Notes: generated from the letters alone by a model not told the origin. A DNA stretch of 64,000 bases from Extensimonas vulgaris (GCF_003337425.1 NZ_QPJU01000001.1:338978-402977); one strand, 5' to 3'. Positions 29,076 through 38,275 are shown, counted from the first letter of the stretch. Made by a program: numbers and translations.

Positions 29076-29093
29076 TTTATAAAGAATCCGTCC

Positions 29094-30791
29094 ATGACCG
29101 ACACTTCGCAAGTGCGGGGCGAGCACGCCCCCGTTTCCCCCATCTCCGCCCCCGTCTCTCCCTCTGCCGCAGCCTTGGCAAGCGAGTCCACGCCCGAAAA
29201 CGGCTTTGCCGCGCTGGGCCTCGCGCCCGAACTGCTGCAGGCCGTGGCTGAGCTGGGCTACACCGCGCCCACCGCCGTGCAGCAAAAAACCATTCCGCTC
29301 GCCATGGGCAATGGCGCTGCTGCCATGGGCTTCATCGACCTGATGGTGTCGAGCCAGACGGGCAGCGGCAAGACCGCCGCCTTCCTGCTGCCCGTGCTGC
29401 ACACGCTGCTGCGCCAGCAGGCCGAAGCCCGCGCCGCACAGGAGCGCACCGCTGCAGACGCCGCCCATACCGCTGCCGCGCGCGGTGAGGACGCCCCGCG
29501 GCGCGCCAAGCGCAAAAACCCCACCGACCCGCGCAACTTCAAGGCCGCCACGCCCGGCGCGCTCGTGCTGTGCCCCACGCGCGAGCTGGCCCAGCAAGTC
29601 GCCAATGACGCGATCGACCTCGTCAAGCACTGCCGCGGCCTGCGCGTGGCCAGCGTGGTGGGCGGCATGCCTTACCAGATGCAGATCGCCCGACTGCAAA
29701 ACGCCAACCTCGTCGTCGCCACGCCCGGGCGCCTGCTCGACTTGCAGCGCTCGCAGCAGCTCAAGCTCGATCAGGTGCAGTTCCTCGTCGTCGACGAGGC
29801 CGACCGCATGCTCGACCTGGGCTTTGCCGACGACCTCGCCGAAATCCACCAGCTCACCGCGCAGCGCCGGCAAACCATGATGTTCAGCGCCACCTTTGCG
29901 CCGCGCATCCAGCAGCTCGCCCTGCGCGTGATGCACGACGGCGGCGCCTCGATGCAAAAGGTGCAAATCGACACGCCGCAGGAAAAGCACGCCAACATCG
30001 AGCAAAAGCTCTACTGGGCCGACAACGCCCAGCACAAGCGCCAGCTGCTCGACCACTGGCTGCGCCACCCGGCGATCGAGCAGGCCATCGTGTTCGCGAG
30101 CACCCAGATCGAGTGCGACGGCCTTGCCAACGACCTGCAGCAAGAGGGCTTTTCTGCCGTGGCCTTGCACGGCGCGCTGAGCCAGGGCCTGCGCAACCGC
30201 CGCCTGATGGCGCTGCGCAAGGGCCAGGTGCAGATCCTCGTGGCCACCGACGTGGCCGCACGCGGCATCGACGTGCCCAGCATCACGCACGTGTTCAACT
30301 TCGGCCTGCCCATGAAGGCCGAGGACTACACGCACCGCATCGGCCGCACGGGCCGCGCCGGGCGCGACGGCCTGGCCGTGACCTTTGCCGAATTCCGCGA
30401 CCGGCGCAAGATTTTCGACATCGAAAACTACAGCCGCCAACCCTTCCAGGCCGCCGTGATCCCCGGCCTGGAGCCCACGCAGCGCGCTCCCCAAGCGGGC
30501 CGCTCGTTCGGTGGCAAGGGGCAAGAGGGACGGCGTGGCGGCGCTTCGGGCGGGCGGGCCCGCGAGGGCAGCGGCTACGGTGGCGGCCGCGGCAAGCGTA
30601 GCGATTTTGCGCGTGATGATTTTGCCCCGCGCTCCTTCGGCCCGCGCCGCGACGGCGAAGGCTACGGCCGCAAGTCCGGCTTCGGCGATTTTTCCGGCTC
30701 CAGGCCCGCTGCGGCACCCGGCGGTGCCGGCCGTGGCAAGGCTTTCGTGCCGCATGCGGCACGCGAATCGCACAAGCGCGCCGCGCGCTGA
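29094..30791 (+). CDS. rhlE: DEAD-box RNA helicase, RhlE-like
   Basis: 565 residues. Motifs in order: Q motif YTAPTAVQQKTIPLAM, motif I SSQTGSGKTAAFLLP, Ia CPTRELAQQVAND, II VVDEADRMLDLGF, III FSATFAPRIQ, and VI HRIGRTGRAGRDG. The C-terminus is a Gly/Arg-rich tail with GGGRGKRSDF and FGPRRDGEGYGRKSGF stretches, typical of RNA-binding tails. An Ala/Arg insertion near residues 115-145 separates motif I from Ia. Assignment to RhlE rather than DeaD/SrmB is by similarity. Start at ATG 29094 (MTDTSQVRGEHAPVSPISAP). Confidence 0.88.
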   Translation: MTDTSQVRGEHAPVSPISAPVSPSAAALASESTPENGFAALGLAPELLQAVAELGYTAPTAVQQKTIPLAMGNGAAAMGFIDLMVSSQTGSGKTAAFLLPVLHTLLRQQAEARAAQERTAADAAHTAAARGEDAPRRAKRKNPTDPRNFKAATPGALVLCPTRELAQQVANDAIDLVKHCRGLRVASVVGGMPYQMQIARLQNANLVVATPGRLLDLQRSQQLKLDQVQFLVVDEADRMLDLGFADDLAEIHQLTAQRRQTMMFSATFAPRIQQLALRVMHDGGASMQKVQIDTPQEKHANIEQKLYWADNAQHKRQLLDHWLRHPAIEQAIVFASTQIECDGLANDLQQEGFSAVALHGALSQGLRNRRLMALRKGQVQILVATDVAARGIDVPSITHVFNFGLPMKAEDYTHRIGRTGRAGRDGLAVTFAEFRDRRKIFDIENYSRQPFQAAVIPGLEPTQRAPQAGRSFGGKGQEGRRGGASGGRAREGSGYGGGRGKRSDFARDDFAPRSFGPRRDGEGYGRKSGFGDFSGSRPAAAPGGAGRGKAFVPHAARESHKRAAR

Positions 30792-30808
30792 GCGCTTTCG
30801 CCTTCGCG

Positions 30809-30836
30809 CTTGGGGTGCCCTTTTCGCCACCCCAAG
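30809..30836 (+). terminator. Hairpin after the helicase gene
   Basis: Stem CTTGGGGTG/CACCCCAAG (9 bp) with a 10-nt loop, 18 bp after the stop. No U tract follows directly. Confidence 0.5.
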
Positions 30837-30837
30837 C

Positions 30838-30873
30838 GTAACGCCATGGGTAATGCCATAGGTAATGCCATGG
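30838..30873. repeat. Three tandem 12-bp repeats
   Basis: GTAACGCCATGG, GTAATGCCATAG and GTAATGCCATGG in a row, just after the helicase hairpin and 95 bp before gcdH. No role is evident. Confidence 0.6.
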
Positions 30874-30967
30874 CGCGGGGCATGTTCCCTGCTGAAACAG
30901 GCTGCTGCGGGCAGCGTCGGGCCTATCATGTGCACTTCGTAAAAAACCGCTTTTTTCTGGAGAGCTC

Positions 30968-32164
30968 ATGGCCAATGCCCCCTTCCACTGGGACGATCCT
31001 TTTTTGCTCGAGCAGCAACTCAGCGCTGACGAGCGCATGGTGCGCGATGCCGCCGCGTCGTACTGCCGCGACAAGCTCGCGCCGCGCGTGCTCGAAGCCT
31101 TCCGGCACGAAAAAATGGACACCAGCATCTTCCGCGAGATGGGCGAGGTCGGCCTGCTCGGCCCCACCATCCCCGAGCAGTATGGCGGGCCGGGGCTGAA
31201 TTACGTGGCCTACGGCCTGATCGCGCGCGAAATCGAGCGCATCGACTCGGGCTACCGCTCCATGGCCAGCGTGCAAAGCTCGCTCGTGATGGTGCCCATC
31301 CACGAATTCGGCACCGAGGCGCAAAAGCAGAAATACCTGCCCAAGCTCGCGCGCGGTGAGTGGATTGGCTGCTTCGGCCTGACCGAGCCCGACCACGGCT
31401 CCGACCCCGGCAGCATGGCCACGCGTGCGACCAAGGTCGCGGGTGGCTATCGTCTCAAGGGCAGCAAGATGTGGATCACGAACAGCCCCGTGGCCGACGT
31501 GTTCGTGGTCTGGGCCAAGGAGGTCAGCGAAAGCGGCGCCGTGGGCCCGATCCGCGGCTTCGTGCTCGAAAAAGGCTTCAAGGGACTGAGCGCGCCCGCC
31601 ATCCATGGCAAGGTGGGGCTGCGCACCTCGGTCACGGGCGAGATCCGCATGGACGACGTGTTCGTGCCCGAAGAAAACGCCTTCCCCACCGTACAGGGCC
31701 TCAAAGGGCCGTTCACCTGCCTCAATAGCGCACGCTACGGTATCGCCTGGGGTGCGCTGGGCGCGGCCGAGTTCTGCTGGCACACGGCACGCCAATACAC
31801 GCTGGACCGCAAGCAGTTCGGCCGCCCGCTCGCGGCCAACCAGCTGATCCAGAAAAAGCTCGCCGACATGCAGACCGAGATCGCCCTGGGCCTGCAAGCC
31901 TGCCTGCGCATGGGCCGCATGAAGGACGAAGGCACGGCTTCGGTCGAGGCCACTTCCATCATCAAGCGCAACAACTGCGGTAAGGCACTGGACATCGCCC
32001 GCATGGCGCGCGACATGCTGGGCGGCAACGGCATCAGCGACGAATTCGGCGTAGCGCGCCACCTCGTGAACCTAGAAGTGGTCAACACCTACGAGGGCAC
32101 ACACGACATCCACGCGCTGATCCTGGGCCGCGCGCAAACGGGCATTGCGGCGTTTGCGAACTGA
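30968..32164 (+). CDS. gcdH: Glutaryl-CoA dehydrogenase
   Basis: 398 residues. Oxidises and decarboxylates glutaryl-CoA to crotonyl-CoA with FAD, in lysine, tryptophan and pimelate-derived catabolism. Acyl-CoA dehydrogenase landmarks are [38 protein letters not shown] and [18 protein letters not shown]; the catalytic base is Glu376 in [20 protein letters not shown], the GcdH-type ending. The Arg needed for the glutaryl carboxylate is likely in the [17 protein letters not shown] region but I did not map it. GGAGAG lies close before ATG 30968. No LysR gene adjoins it here. Confidence 0.95.
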   Translation: MANAPFHWDDPFLLEQQLSADERMVRDAAASYCRDKLAPRVLEAFRHEKMDTSIFREMGEVGLLGPTIPEQYGGPGLNYVAYGLIAREIERIDSGYRSMASVQSSLVMVPIHEFGTEAQKQKYLPKLARGEWIGCFGLTEPDHGSDPGSMATRATKVAGGYRLKGSKMWITNSPVADVFVVWAKEVSESGAVGPIRGFVLEKGFKGLSAPAIHGKVGLRTSVTGEIRMDDVFVPEENAFPTVQGLKGPFTCLNSARYGIAWGALGAAEFCWHTARQYTLDRKQFGRPLAANQLIQKKLADMQTEIALGLQACLRMGRMKDEGTASVEATSIIKRNNCGKALDIARMARDMLGGNGISDEFGVARHLVNLEVVNTYEGTHDIHALILGRAQTGIAAFAN

Positions 32165-32237
32165 ACCTCGTCCGCTGCCATCCACGCGCCGATGATGAAG
32201 ATCTTTTTGGCCATGAGCCATTGTCCTGAAAGCGCAT

Positions 32238-32260
32238 GAAGCTATCAAATACATAGCTTC
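32238..32260. repeat. Perfect inverted repeat between gcdH and cheV
   Basis: GAAGCTAT, 7-nt loop, ATAGCTTC. It may be a shortened family D copy. It lies just upstream of the putative cheV -35 box and could end gcdH transcripts. Confidence 0.5.
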
Positions 32261-32263
32261 ACA

Positions 32264-32292
32264 TTGGGAACGACCAGGGTGCGCACTAGAAT
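32264..32292 (+). promoter_or_regulatory. Candidate cheV promoter
   Basis: TTGGGA (-35) and TAGAAT (-10) with a 17-bp spacer, 53 bp before the cheV ATG. It fits a sigma-70 promoter rather than a flagellar sigma-28 one. Confidence 0.5.
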
Positions 32293-32345
32293 CGCGACTT
32301 CTCCCTATTTGTTTCCGTCTGTGACAGATTCCGCAAAGGACCGCC

Positions 32346-33308
32346 ATGACAAACGTGCAGCAGGAAGTTGACGAGCGCACCCACCTGACCAGCTCGAACC
32401 AGTTCGAGCTGTTGTTGTTCAAGCTGGGCAAGGACAAGGTGCTCGGCCAGTCCGAGCTGTTCGGCATCAACGTGTTCAAAATCCGCGAGATCGTGGCCAT
32501 GCCCGAGATCACGCCGATCGCCGGGGCCTCGCCCTACGCGCTGGGCGTGGTGAACCTGCGCGGGCAGGTCATCCCCGTGTACGACCTGCCCGCCATCGTC
32601 GGCTGCACGCCCGAAAAGCTCAACATCCTGCTCGTGACCGAATACGCACGCAGCACCCAGGCTTTCGCCGTCGAGTCGGTCGAAGACATCGTGCGCCTCG
32701 ACTGGAAGCAGGTGCTTTCGGCCGAGGCCAGCGGCGCCGCGGGCAAGCTCGTGACCAGCATCGCGCGGCTCGACGGCAACCAGGATGGATCACGCCTGGC
32801 GCAAGTGCTCGACGTCGAAGCGATCTTGCAAATGGTTGCACCCAGCGCGACGGCAGACGTGAACCCGAGCCAGGTGGGCGAGCGGCTGCAATTGCCGCCC
32901 GGCACCATCGTGCTCGCGGCGGACGACTCCTTCGTCGCGCGCTCGCTCATCGAGCAGGAGCTGCAACTGCTGCACGCGCCTCACGAAATCACCAAATCCG
33001 GCAAAGAAGCCTGGGAGCGACTCAACGCCATCGCCCAAAGCGCCGAAGCCGAGGGCAAGAGCGCGCGCGACAAGGTGGCGCTGGTACTCACCGACCTCGA
33101 AATGCCCGAGATGGACGGCTTCACGCTCACGCGCAACATCAAGCAAGACCCGCGCTTTGCGGGGATTCCCGTGGTGATCCATTCCTCGTTGTCAGGCAGC
33201 GCGAACGAAGACCACGTGCGCAGCGTGGGCGCGGACGGCTACGTGGCAAAGTTCGCCGCACAGGAACTGGCCGAAACCATACGCCGCGTGCTCAGCGCGC
33301 GAGGCTGA
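32346..33308 (+). CDS. cheV: Chemotaxis coupling/response-regulator protein CheV
   Basis: 320 residues: an N-terminal CheW domain (INVFKIREIVAMPEITPIAG, YALGVVNLRGQVIPVYDLP) and a C-terminal receiver domain with the acidic pair in VLAADDSFVARSLIEQ and the phosphoacceptor Asp250 in LVLTDLEMPEMDGFTLTRN; the receiver lysine may be in DGYVAKFAAQEL. CheV couples chemoreceptors to CheA and is tuned by phosphorylation. No other chemotaxis gene is in the window. ATG 32346 has AAAGGA close upstream. Confidence 0.96.
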   Translation: MTNVQQEVDERTHLTSSNQFELLLFKLGKDKVLGQSELFGINVFKIREIVAMPEITPIAGASPYALGVVNLRGQVIPVYDLPAIVGCTPEKLNILLVTEYARSTQAFAVESVEDIVRLDWKQVLSAEASGAAGKLVTSIARLDGNQDGSRLAQVLDVEAILQMVAPSATADVNPSQVGERLQLPPGTIVLAADDSFVARSLIEQELQLLHAPHEITKSGKEAWERLNAIAQSAEAEGKSARDKVALVLTDLEMPEMDGFTLTRNIKQDPRFAGIPVVIHSSLSGSANEDHVRSVGADGYVAKFAAQELAETIRRVLSARG

Positions 33309-33407
33309 GCCACCCAAGCCCTCTGCCCACACCTGCCGAGCGGCGCCATGCCTGCTGCGCATCTTTCGCCCCCCCTGCCACAGCCGCGTGCGGTTGCGGC
33401 GGCACCC

Positions 33408-34088
33408 ATGGGGCGTCTTGCTTTCGCGCTGGTCTGCGCGACGCATTTGCTGTCCCCGTCGGCTCTGCACGCCCAGGTGCTGCGCTGCACCGATGCGCGC
33501 ACGGGCGCGGTCACCTACACCAACGACGCCTGCCCCAGCGGCAGCAGCGTGCGCGAGGTGGAGCCGCGCAAGACGCCCGAAGAGATCGCCCGCGAGCGCG
33601 CCCAGGCCGCCGAGGCGCTGCAGCGCAAGCAGCAGCAATTGCAGGCCGAATCCGCCGCCCAGGCCCAGGAGGAGCGGCAAAAGGCCCTGGAAGAACGTGA
33701 GCGCAAGCGCGCCGCGCAAGCCGCCCAACCCAGCGCGCACGACTACGCCCATTCGGCAGCCTGCGCACGCTCGCGGCGCAACCTCGACGTGCTGGCCAGC
33801 AGCCTGGGCAGCACTTACGAAGACCAGGCGCGCCTCGAAGCCGCGCAGCGCCAGATGGATCTGGACTGCCTCGGCCCCGAAGGCTACGCCGAAGTGGAAA
33901 AGGCGCGCGCCTTGCGCTCCGAACCCAGCGTGCCGCCGGTGATCGTCGTGCCGCAGCGCCGCCCAGGTTACCGCCCCAACCACCCCGAGCCATCGCCAAC
34001 GCCGCCGCAAAAACCCGGCGGAGCCTTCCAGTGCGACGTGTTCCGCTGCTGGGATGGCAAAGGCAACGTGTATCCGGTACCGCGTTGA
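33408..34088 (+). CDS. DUF4124 domain protein, probably periplasmic
   Basis: 226 residues from ATG 33408; a signal peptide (MGRLAFALVCATHLLSPSAL, cut near HAQ) argues for this start, although the frame is open to an ATG at 33348. The DUF4124 module is QVLRCTDARTGAVTYTNDAC. A Gln/Glu/Ala-rich coiled coil (EEIARERAQAAEALQRKQQQ onward) follows, then a Cys-containing C-terminus ending FQCDVFRCWDGKGNVYPVPR. DUF4124 proteins are common in Burkholderiales and of unknown function. No clear operon partner; cheV ends 99 bp before. Confidence 0.8.
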   Translation: MGRLAFALVCATHLLSPSALHAQVLRCTDARTGAVTYTNDACPSGSSVREVEPRKTPEEIARERAQAAEALQRKQQQLQAESAAQAQEERQKALEERERKRAAQAAQPSAHDYAHSAACARSRRNLDVLASSLGSTYEDQARLEAAQRQMDLDCLGPEGYAEVEKARALRSEPSVPPVIVVPQRRPGYRPNHPEPSPTPPQKPGGAFQCDVFRCWDGKGNVYPVPR

Positions 34089-34191
34089 TGCTACTGATAA
34101 CGAAGCTGCTTGCGCAATACAGATAAGGCTTGGCGCACAAAACGGCGCCAAACTCCGAAAAATCCGCCTGCGGTCATCGCGCCCATTGCCG

Positions 34192-35175
34192 CTACCTGGC
34201 GCGCAAACCCTCGGCCACGGTGGGGTAGCGCAGCCGCAGGCGCAGCTCGTGCCGCAGGCGCCGGTTGTCGAGGCGGCGCGATTCGCTCATGAAGCTCAGC
34301 AGCAGCGGTGGCAGTTGTTCCTGCGCCGCACTGCGCGCCAAGCGCGGCGGGCGCGGCAGGCCGTACAGGTCTGCGGCAAGGTCGAAATAGTCGCCCATCT
34401 TCATCGGCTGCAGGTCGCACACATGGTAGGCGCGCTGCGGCCGGCCGCGCCACAGTGCCGCGAGGCAGGCGCGCGCGAGGTCGTCGGCGTGGATGTGGTT
34501 GGTGAACACGTCGTCCTGCGGCGCGAGCGCGGGCGTGCCCTTGCGCAGCCGTGCCTCGGGCGTGCCGCCTGCGCGGTCGGGGGCATAGATGCCCGGAATG
34601 CGCAAAATGCTCGTGCGCACCCCGGCGCGGCCCAGATGCCGCACTGCGCGCTCGGCATTCGCGCGGCGCTGCGCACGCGCCGTGGCCGGCGCCAGCGGGC
34701 GCGTCTCGCGCACCCAGGCGCCCGCGCAGTCGCCGTACACGCCGCTCGTCGAGGCATAGACGAGCGCCCGCGGCGGCGTGCGCAGCCGCAGCACGCGCAC
34801 CAATGCCTCGGTGCGCGGATCGCTCCAGCAGGCCGCCGCAGCGCCCGCGGCAGGCGGCGGCGCGAGGTGCAGCACGTGCGTGGCCAAACCCGCGAGGCGG
34901 CGCAGCGTGGCCGGCGCGTCGAGGTTGCCGAGCAAGGGCGTAATGCCTTGCGCGCGCAGCTCGGCCACGCGCTGCGGGCTCGAAGTCAGCGCCAGCACAC
35001 GCAGGCGCGGCGCCCCGGCCTGCGGCGTCGCGCCCCGCTGCGCGCCGACCACCTCACTGCGCAAGGCACGCACCACGCGCAGACCCACGTCTCCGCAGCC
35101 CACGATCAACAGCCGCGCACGGCGAAAACGCGCGGGCAGCGCGCCCATGGGGCGGAAAATGGCAAGTCTTTGCAT
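34192..35175 (-). CDS. NAD-dependent epimerase/dehydratase-like protein (YeeZ type)
   Basis: 327 residues. Rossmann nucleotide site LLIVGCGDVGLRVVRAL, atypical-SDR active site YASTSGVYGDCAGAWV, and IPGIYAPDRAGGTPEARL. Members of this group (YeeZ-like) lack a known substrate. I chose ATG 35175 (MQRLAIFRPMGALPARFRRA); ATG 35148 is equally possible because neither has a Shine-Dalgarno sequence. Divergent from the reductase gene, with a 98-bp gap. Confidence 0.8.
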   Translation of the reverse strand: MQRLAIFRPMGALPARFRRARLLIVGCGDVGLRVVRALRSEVVGAQRGATPQAGAPRLRVLALTSSPQRVAELRAQGITPLLGNLDAPATLRRLAGLATHVLHLAPPPAAGAAAACWSDPRTEALVRVLRLRTPPRALVYASTSGVYGDCAGAWVRETRPLAPATARAQRRANAERAVRHLGRAGVRTSILRIPGIYAPDRAGGTPEARLRKGTPALAPQDDVFTNHIHADDLARACLAALWRGRPQRAYHVCDLQPMKMGDYFDLAADLYGLPRPPRLARSAAQEQLPPLLLSFMSESRRLDNRRLRHELRLRLRYPTVAEGLRAR

Positions 35176-35273
35176 GGCAGCGGTGATCAGTAGGAAAAGG
35201 TCAAATTTGGAGAGGCCACGGCACAATCTTGCCCCAGCAACCTGTCCCATGTTCCCGAGGATCACCCCACATC

Positions 35274-36329
35274 ATGACGACCCCAGCCTCGTACCAGATC
35301 ACCGTGCAACCCAGCGGCCGGCGCTTTTCCGCGCAGGCGGACGAAACGATTTTGAACGCCGCGATCCGCGCCGGCGTGGGCCTGCCCTACGGCTGCAAAG
35401 ACGGCGCCTGCGGCTCGTGCAAGTGCAAAAAGCTCAGCGGCAGCGTCGTGCATGGCCCGCACCAGGACAAGGCCCTGAGCGCCGCCGAAGAGGCCGCGGG
35501 CTTCGTCCTGACCTGCTGTGCGCAACCGCGCAGCGACGTGGTGCTCGAATCGCGCCAGGTCACCGACGAAAGCGCCTTTCCGATCAAGAAAATGCCCGTG
35601 CGCGTAGCCGCGCTCGAGAAAAAATCACCCGACGTGATGCTGCTGCGCCTACAGCTGCCCGCGGCCGAGCCGCTGCGCTACCACGCGGGCCAATACCTCG
35701 AATTTCTGCTGCCCGGGGGCCTGCGCCGCGCGTACTCGATGGCGAACGCTCCGCACACGCTGGGCACGCCGCCGCACGTCGAGCTGCACATCCGCCTCAT
35801 GCCCGGCGGCCACTTTACCGAGCAGGTCTTTCACACCCTCAAAGAAAAAGACATCCTGCGCGCCGAGGGGCCGTTCGGGAGCTTTTACCTGCGCGAGGAT
35901 TCTGGCAAGCCCATCATCTTGCTGGCCTCGGGCACGGGCTTTGCGCCCATCAAGGCCATCATCGAACGGCTACAACACTTGGGCAGCACGCGCCCCGTCA
36001 CGCTCTACTGGGGCGGGCGCCGGCCGGTCGATTTGTACCTCGACGACTGGGTGCGCGCGCGCCAGGCCGAGATGCCGCAGCTGCGCTACGTGCCCGTGGT
36101 TTCGGACGCGCTGCCCGAAGACGGCTGGAGCGGCCGCACCGGCTTCGTGCACCAAGCCGTGCTCGACGACTTTGCCGACCTCTCGGGCCACCAGGTCTAT
36201 GCCTGCGGCGCACCCATCGTGGTCGAATCGGCGCGCACTGCCTACTGCGCCGAGCGCGGCCTGCCGCCCGAGGAGTTCTACGCCGACGCCTTCACCTCCG
36301 AGGCGGACAAGCACCCCCAAGCCGCCTGA
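35274..36329 (+). CDS. Ferredoxin-type NAD(P)H reductase (CDP-6-deoxy-delta-3,4-glucoseen reductase-like)
   Basis: 351 residues. An N-terminal plant-type 2Fe-2S domain (cysteines in YGCKDGACGSCKCKKLSG and LTCCAQP) is followed by an FAD domain (YHAGQYLEFLLPGGLRRAYS) and an NAD domain (ILLASGTGFAPIKAIIERLQ, YACGAPIVVESAR). Such one-chain reductases pass electrons to oxygenases or sugar deoxygenases; annotation pipelines often call this AscD, but no deoxysugar or oxygenase gene is near, so the partner is unknown. Start at ATG 35274 (MTTPASYQITVQPSGRRFSA), with CGAGGA about 12 bp before it. Confidence 0.85.
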   Translation: MTTPASYQITVQPSGRRFSAQADETILNAAIRAGVGLPYGCKDGACGSCKCKKLSGSVVHGPHQDKALSAAEEAAGFVLTCCAQPRSDVVLESRQVTDESAFPIKKMPVRVAALEKKSPDVMLLRLQLPAAEPLRYHAGQYLEFLLPGGLRRAYSMANAPHTLGTPPHVELHIRLMPGGHFTEQVFHTLKEKDILRAEGPFGSFYLREDSGKPIILLASGTGFAPIKAIIERLQHLGSTRPVTLYWGGRRPVDLYLDDWVRARQAEMPQLRYVPVVSDALPEDGWSGRTGFVHQAVLDDFADLSGHQVYACGAPIVVESARTAYCAERGLPPEEFYADAFTSEADKHPQAA

Positions 36330-36370
36330 CGCCACCCACCCGCCACCGTCGAGACTGCAAGAGCCCGCCC

Positions 36371-37120
36371 ATGACCCGCATCCGCATCGCCCTCGTGTCC
36401 GACATCCACGGCAATCTGCCCGCGCTCGAGGCCGTGCACGCCGACCTGCGCCGCCGCGGCGCCGATCTGGTGGTGAACCTGGGCGACAGCCTCTCCGGGC
36501 CCTTGCTCGCGCGCGAGACGGCGCAGTTCCTGCAGGCCCAAGGCTGGCCCGCGGTGGCCGGCAACCACGACCGCAACCTGATCGAACAAAGCCCGGCGCA
36601 GCTCGCCCCGCCCGACGCCTGCGCCCATGCGCAGCTCGGCGCGCAAGAGCTCGCCTGGCTGCGCACGTTGCCCGCAACGCTGCGCGAAGCCGACCTGTTC
36701 TTCTGCCACGCCACACCACAGCACAACTGCAGCTACCTGCTCGAAACCGTGCTGCCCGGCGGCGCCGTGCGGCTCGCCAGCCCGAGCGAAATCGCGCAGC
36801 GGCTGGGCGCAGAGCGCGCCGCATTCGTCGCCTGCGGCCATACGCATTTACCGCGCGCGGTGCGCACCGCGGCAGGGCAATGGATCGTCAACCCCGGCAG
36901 CGTGGGCCTGCCCGCGTTCGAGGACGACAGCCCCTGTCTGCATCGCATCGAAACCGGCTCGCCCGACGCACGCTACGCCCTCGCCGAGCGCACCGCACGA
37001 GGTTGGAGCGTCGCACTCATCAGCGTGCCCTACGACCACCGCCCCATGGCGCAACTGGCGCGCAGCCGCGGCTTTGCCGACTGGGCCGTGGCCCTGGAGA
37101 CAGGGTACATGGGGCCATAG
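36371..37120 (+). CDS. Metallophosphoesterase (YfcE/CpdA-like)
   Basis: 249 residues with all calcineurin-type motifs: SDIHGNLPALEA, NLGDSLSGP, AGNHDRN, FFCHATPQHN and CGHTHLPRA. The substrate is unknown; relatives act on phosphodiesters. Start at ATG 36371 (MTRIRIALVSDIHGNLPALE), 41 bp after the reductase gene, so probably co-transcribed with it. Confidence 0.9.
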   Translation: MTRIRIALVSDIHGNLPALEAVHADLRRRGADLVVNLGDSLSGPLLARETAQFLQAQGWPAVAGNHDRNLIEQSPAQLAPPDACAHAQLGAQELAWLRTLPATLREADLFFCHATPQHNCSYLLETVLPGGAVRLASPSEIAQRLGAERAAFVACGHTHLPRAVRTAAGQWIVNPGSVGLPAFEDDSPCLHRIETGSPDARYALAERTARGWSVALISVPYDHRPMAQLARSRGFADWAVALETGYMGP

Positions 37121-37201
37121 CCAGGTGCCTGCGGTTTTCCCGCATGCAAAGCGGGCATGTTCTGTGCTTCAATAACGCTGTGATATAGCCGTCAGGAGCA
37201 C

Positions 37202-38209
37202 ATGATGAACGAGCATAGCCTTGTCCCTCCTTCTCCTTTGCGTTTACCCGTGGCGCAGATACGCCACGTGTTTTCCCCCGCCGAGGTCGAGCGCAAGCTC
37301 GCGCGGCTGCAGGAAGCGGGCAACCAGCGCGACTACGACAACCTGCGCAGCGTCTATGAACGCATGCTCGAGCGCGGCCCCGAGCGCTTCCAGGTCAAGC
37401 CCGCGGGCGTGCCCGACATGGCTGGGCTGTACGAGGCACTGCCCAACTTCAGCGCCGTGCTCGACGACGTGAAGCGCCATGTGGCGCTTGCGCAGGACAG
37501 CAGCGACGGCCTTGAAGTCACGCCCATGCTGCTGCTGGGCCCGCCCGGCATAGGCAAGACCCATTTCGCGCGCCAGCTCGCCGAGTTGCTCGGCACGGGC
37601 ATGAACCTGCTGCCCATGAGCTCCATGACGGCGGGCTGGCTGCTCTCGGGCGCCTCGTCGCAGTGGCGCGGTGCGCGCCCGGGCAAGGTGTTCGAGGCGC
37701 TGGTCGAGGGGGAATACGCCAACCCCGTGATCGTCGTCGACGAAATCGACAAAGCGAGCGGCGACGCGCAGTACGACCCGCTGGGTGCGCTCTACAGCCT
37801 GCTCGAGCACGACACGGCGCAGAGCTTCACCGACGAATTCGCCGAAGTCGCCATAGACGCGAGCCAGGTCATCTGGATTACCACGGCCAACGACAGCCGC
37901 AGCATCCCCGACCCCATCCTGAACCGCATGAACGTGTTCGAGGTCGATGCGCCCACGCTCGACCAAGCCCGCACGATCGCGCGCAATCTCTACCAAAGCA
38001 TTCGCGCCGGGCACGATTGGGGCCGCCTGCTCGACCCCGAGCCGCTCGATGACGTGCTCGATGTGCTCGCGCAGATGCCGCCGCGCGAGATGCGCCGCGC
38101 ACTCATGACAGGCTTTGGCAACGCACGGCTGGAGCGGCGCGCGAGCATGCAGGTCGCCGATCTGCCCAAGGCCGCCGCAGGCCGCAGCCGCATCGGCTTC
38201 GTGCAGTGA
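37202..38209 (+). CDS. AAA+ ATPase related to the Lon ATPase domain, without a protease domain
   Basis: 335 residues. Walker A LLLGPPGIGKTHFARQLAEL, Walker B VIVVDEIDKASGDAQYDPLG, sensor 1 VIWITTANDSRSIPDPILNR and a C-terminal lid with PPREMRRALMTGFGNARLER. The core resembles Lon but it ends where the Lon protease domain would begin and has no Ser-Lys dyad region. The partner or substrate is unknown. ATG 37202 follows AGGAG; a second ATG is next to it. Ends at a hairpin shared with the convergent transglycosylase gene. Confidence 0.85.
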   Translation: MMNEHSLVPPSPLRLPVAQIRHVFSPAEVERKLARLQEAGNQRDYDNLRSVYERMLERGPERFQVKPAGVPDMAGLYEALPNFSAVLDDVKRHVALAQDSSDGLEVTPMLLLGPPGIGKTHFARQLAELLGTGMNLLPMSSMTAGWLLSGASSQWRGARPGKVFEALVEGEYANPVIVVDEIDKASGDAQYDPLGALYSLLEHDTAQSFTDEFAEVAIDASQVIWITTANDSRSIPDPILNRMNVFEVDAPTLDQARTIARNLYQSIRAGHDWGRLLDPEPLDDVLDVLAQMPPREMRRALMTGFGNARLERRASMQVADLPKAAAGRSRIGFVQ

Positions 38210-38249
38210 ACGCTGCCGCGCTGCGGGCGGCGAACAAAAAAGTGGCGTA

Positions 38250-38268
38250 GCCGTTCACAACGGCCTTT
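38250..38268 (+). terminator. Terminator between convergent genes
   Basis: Stem GCCGTT/AACGGC with a 3-nt loop followed by CTTTTG; an A-rich run 8 bp upstream could serve the minus strand too. Confidence 0.65.
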
Positions 38269-38275
38269 TGCGGTG

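Larger units (their letters stand above)
28751..29093. other. Gene-free stretch between orn and the helicase gene
   Basis: 343 bp with no convincing gene. It contains CATAAT at about 28801 as a possible -10 box, a terminator-like hairpin at 28815, and a family D remnant close to the helicase start. If the CATAAT is used, the helicase mRNA has a leader of nearly 290 nt, as some cold-shock helicase genes have; this is inference. Confidence 0.5.

Noticed and set aside
32165-32214. Minus-strand start [17 protein letters not shown] next to gcdH, resembling an N-terminus.
   Set aside because: Only about 17 residues are protein-like before the frame enters antisense gcdH sequence, with no domain. 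At most a gene remnant.
35274-36329. Calling the reductase a deoxysugar (AscD) enzyme.
   Set aside because: No nucleotide-sugar gene is nearby and the domain order is shared by many reductases.
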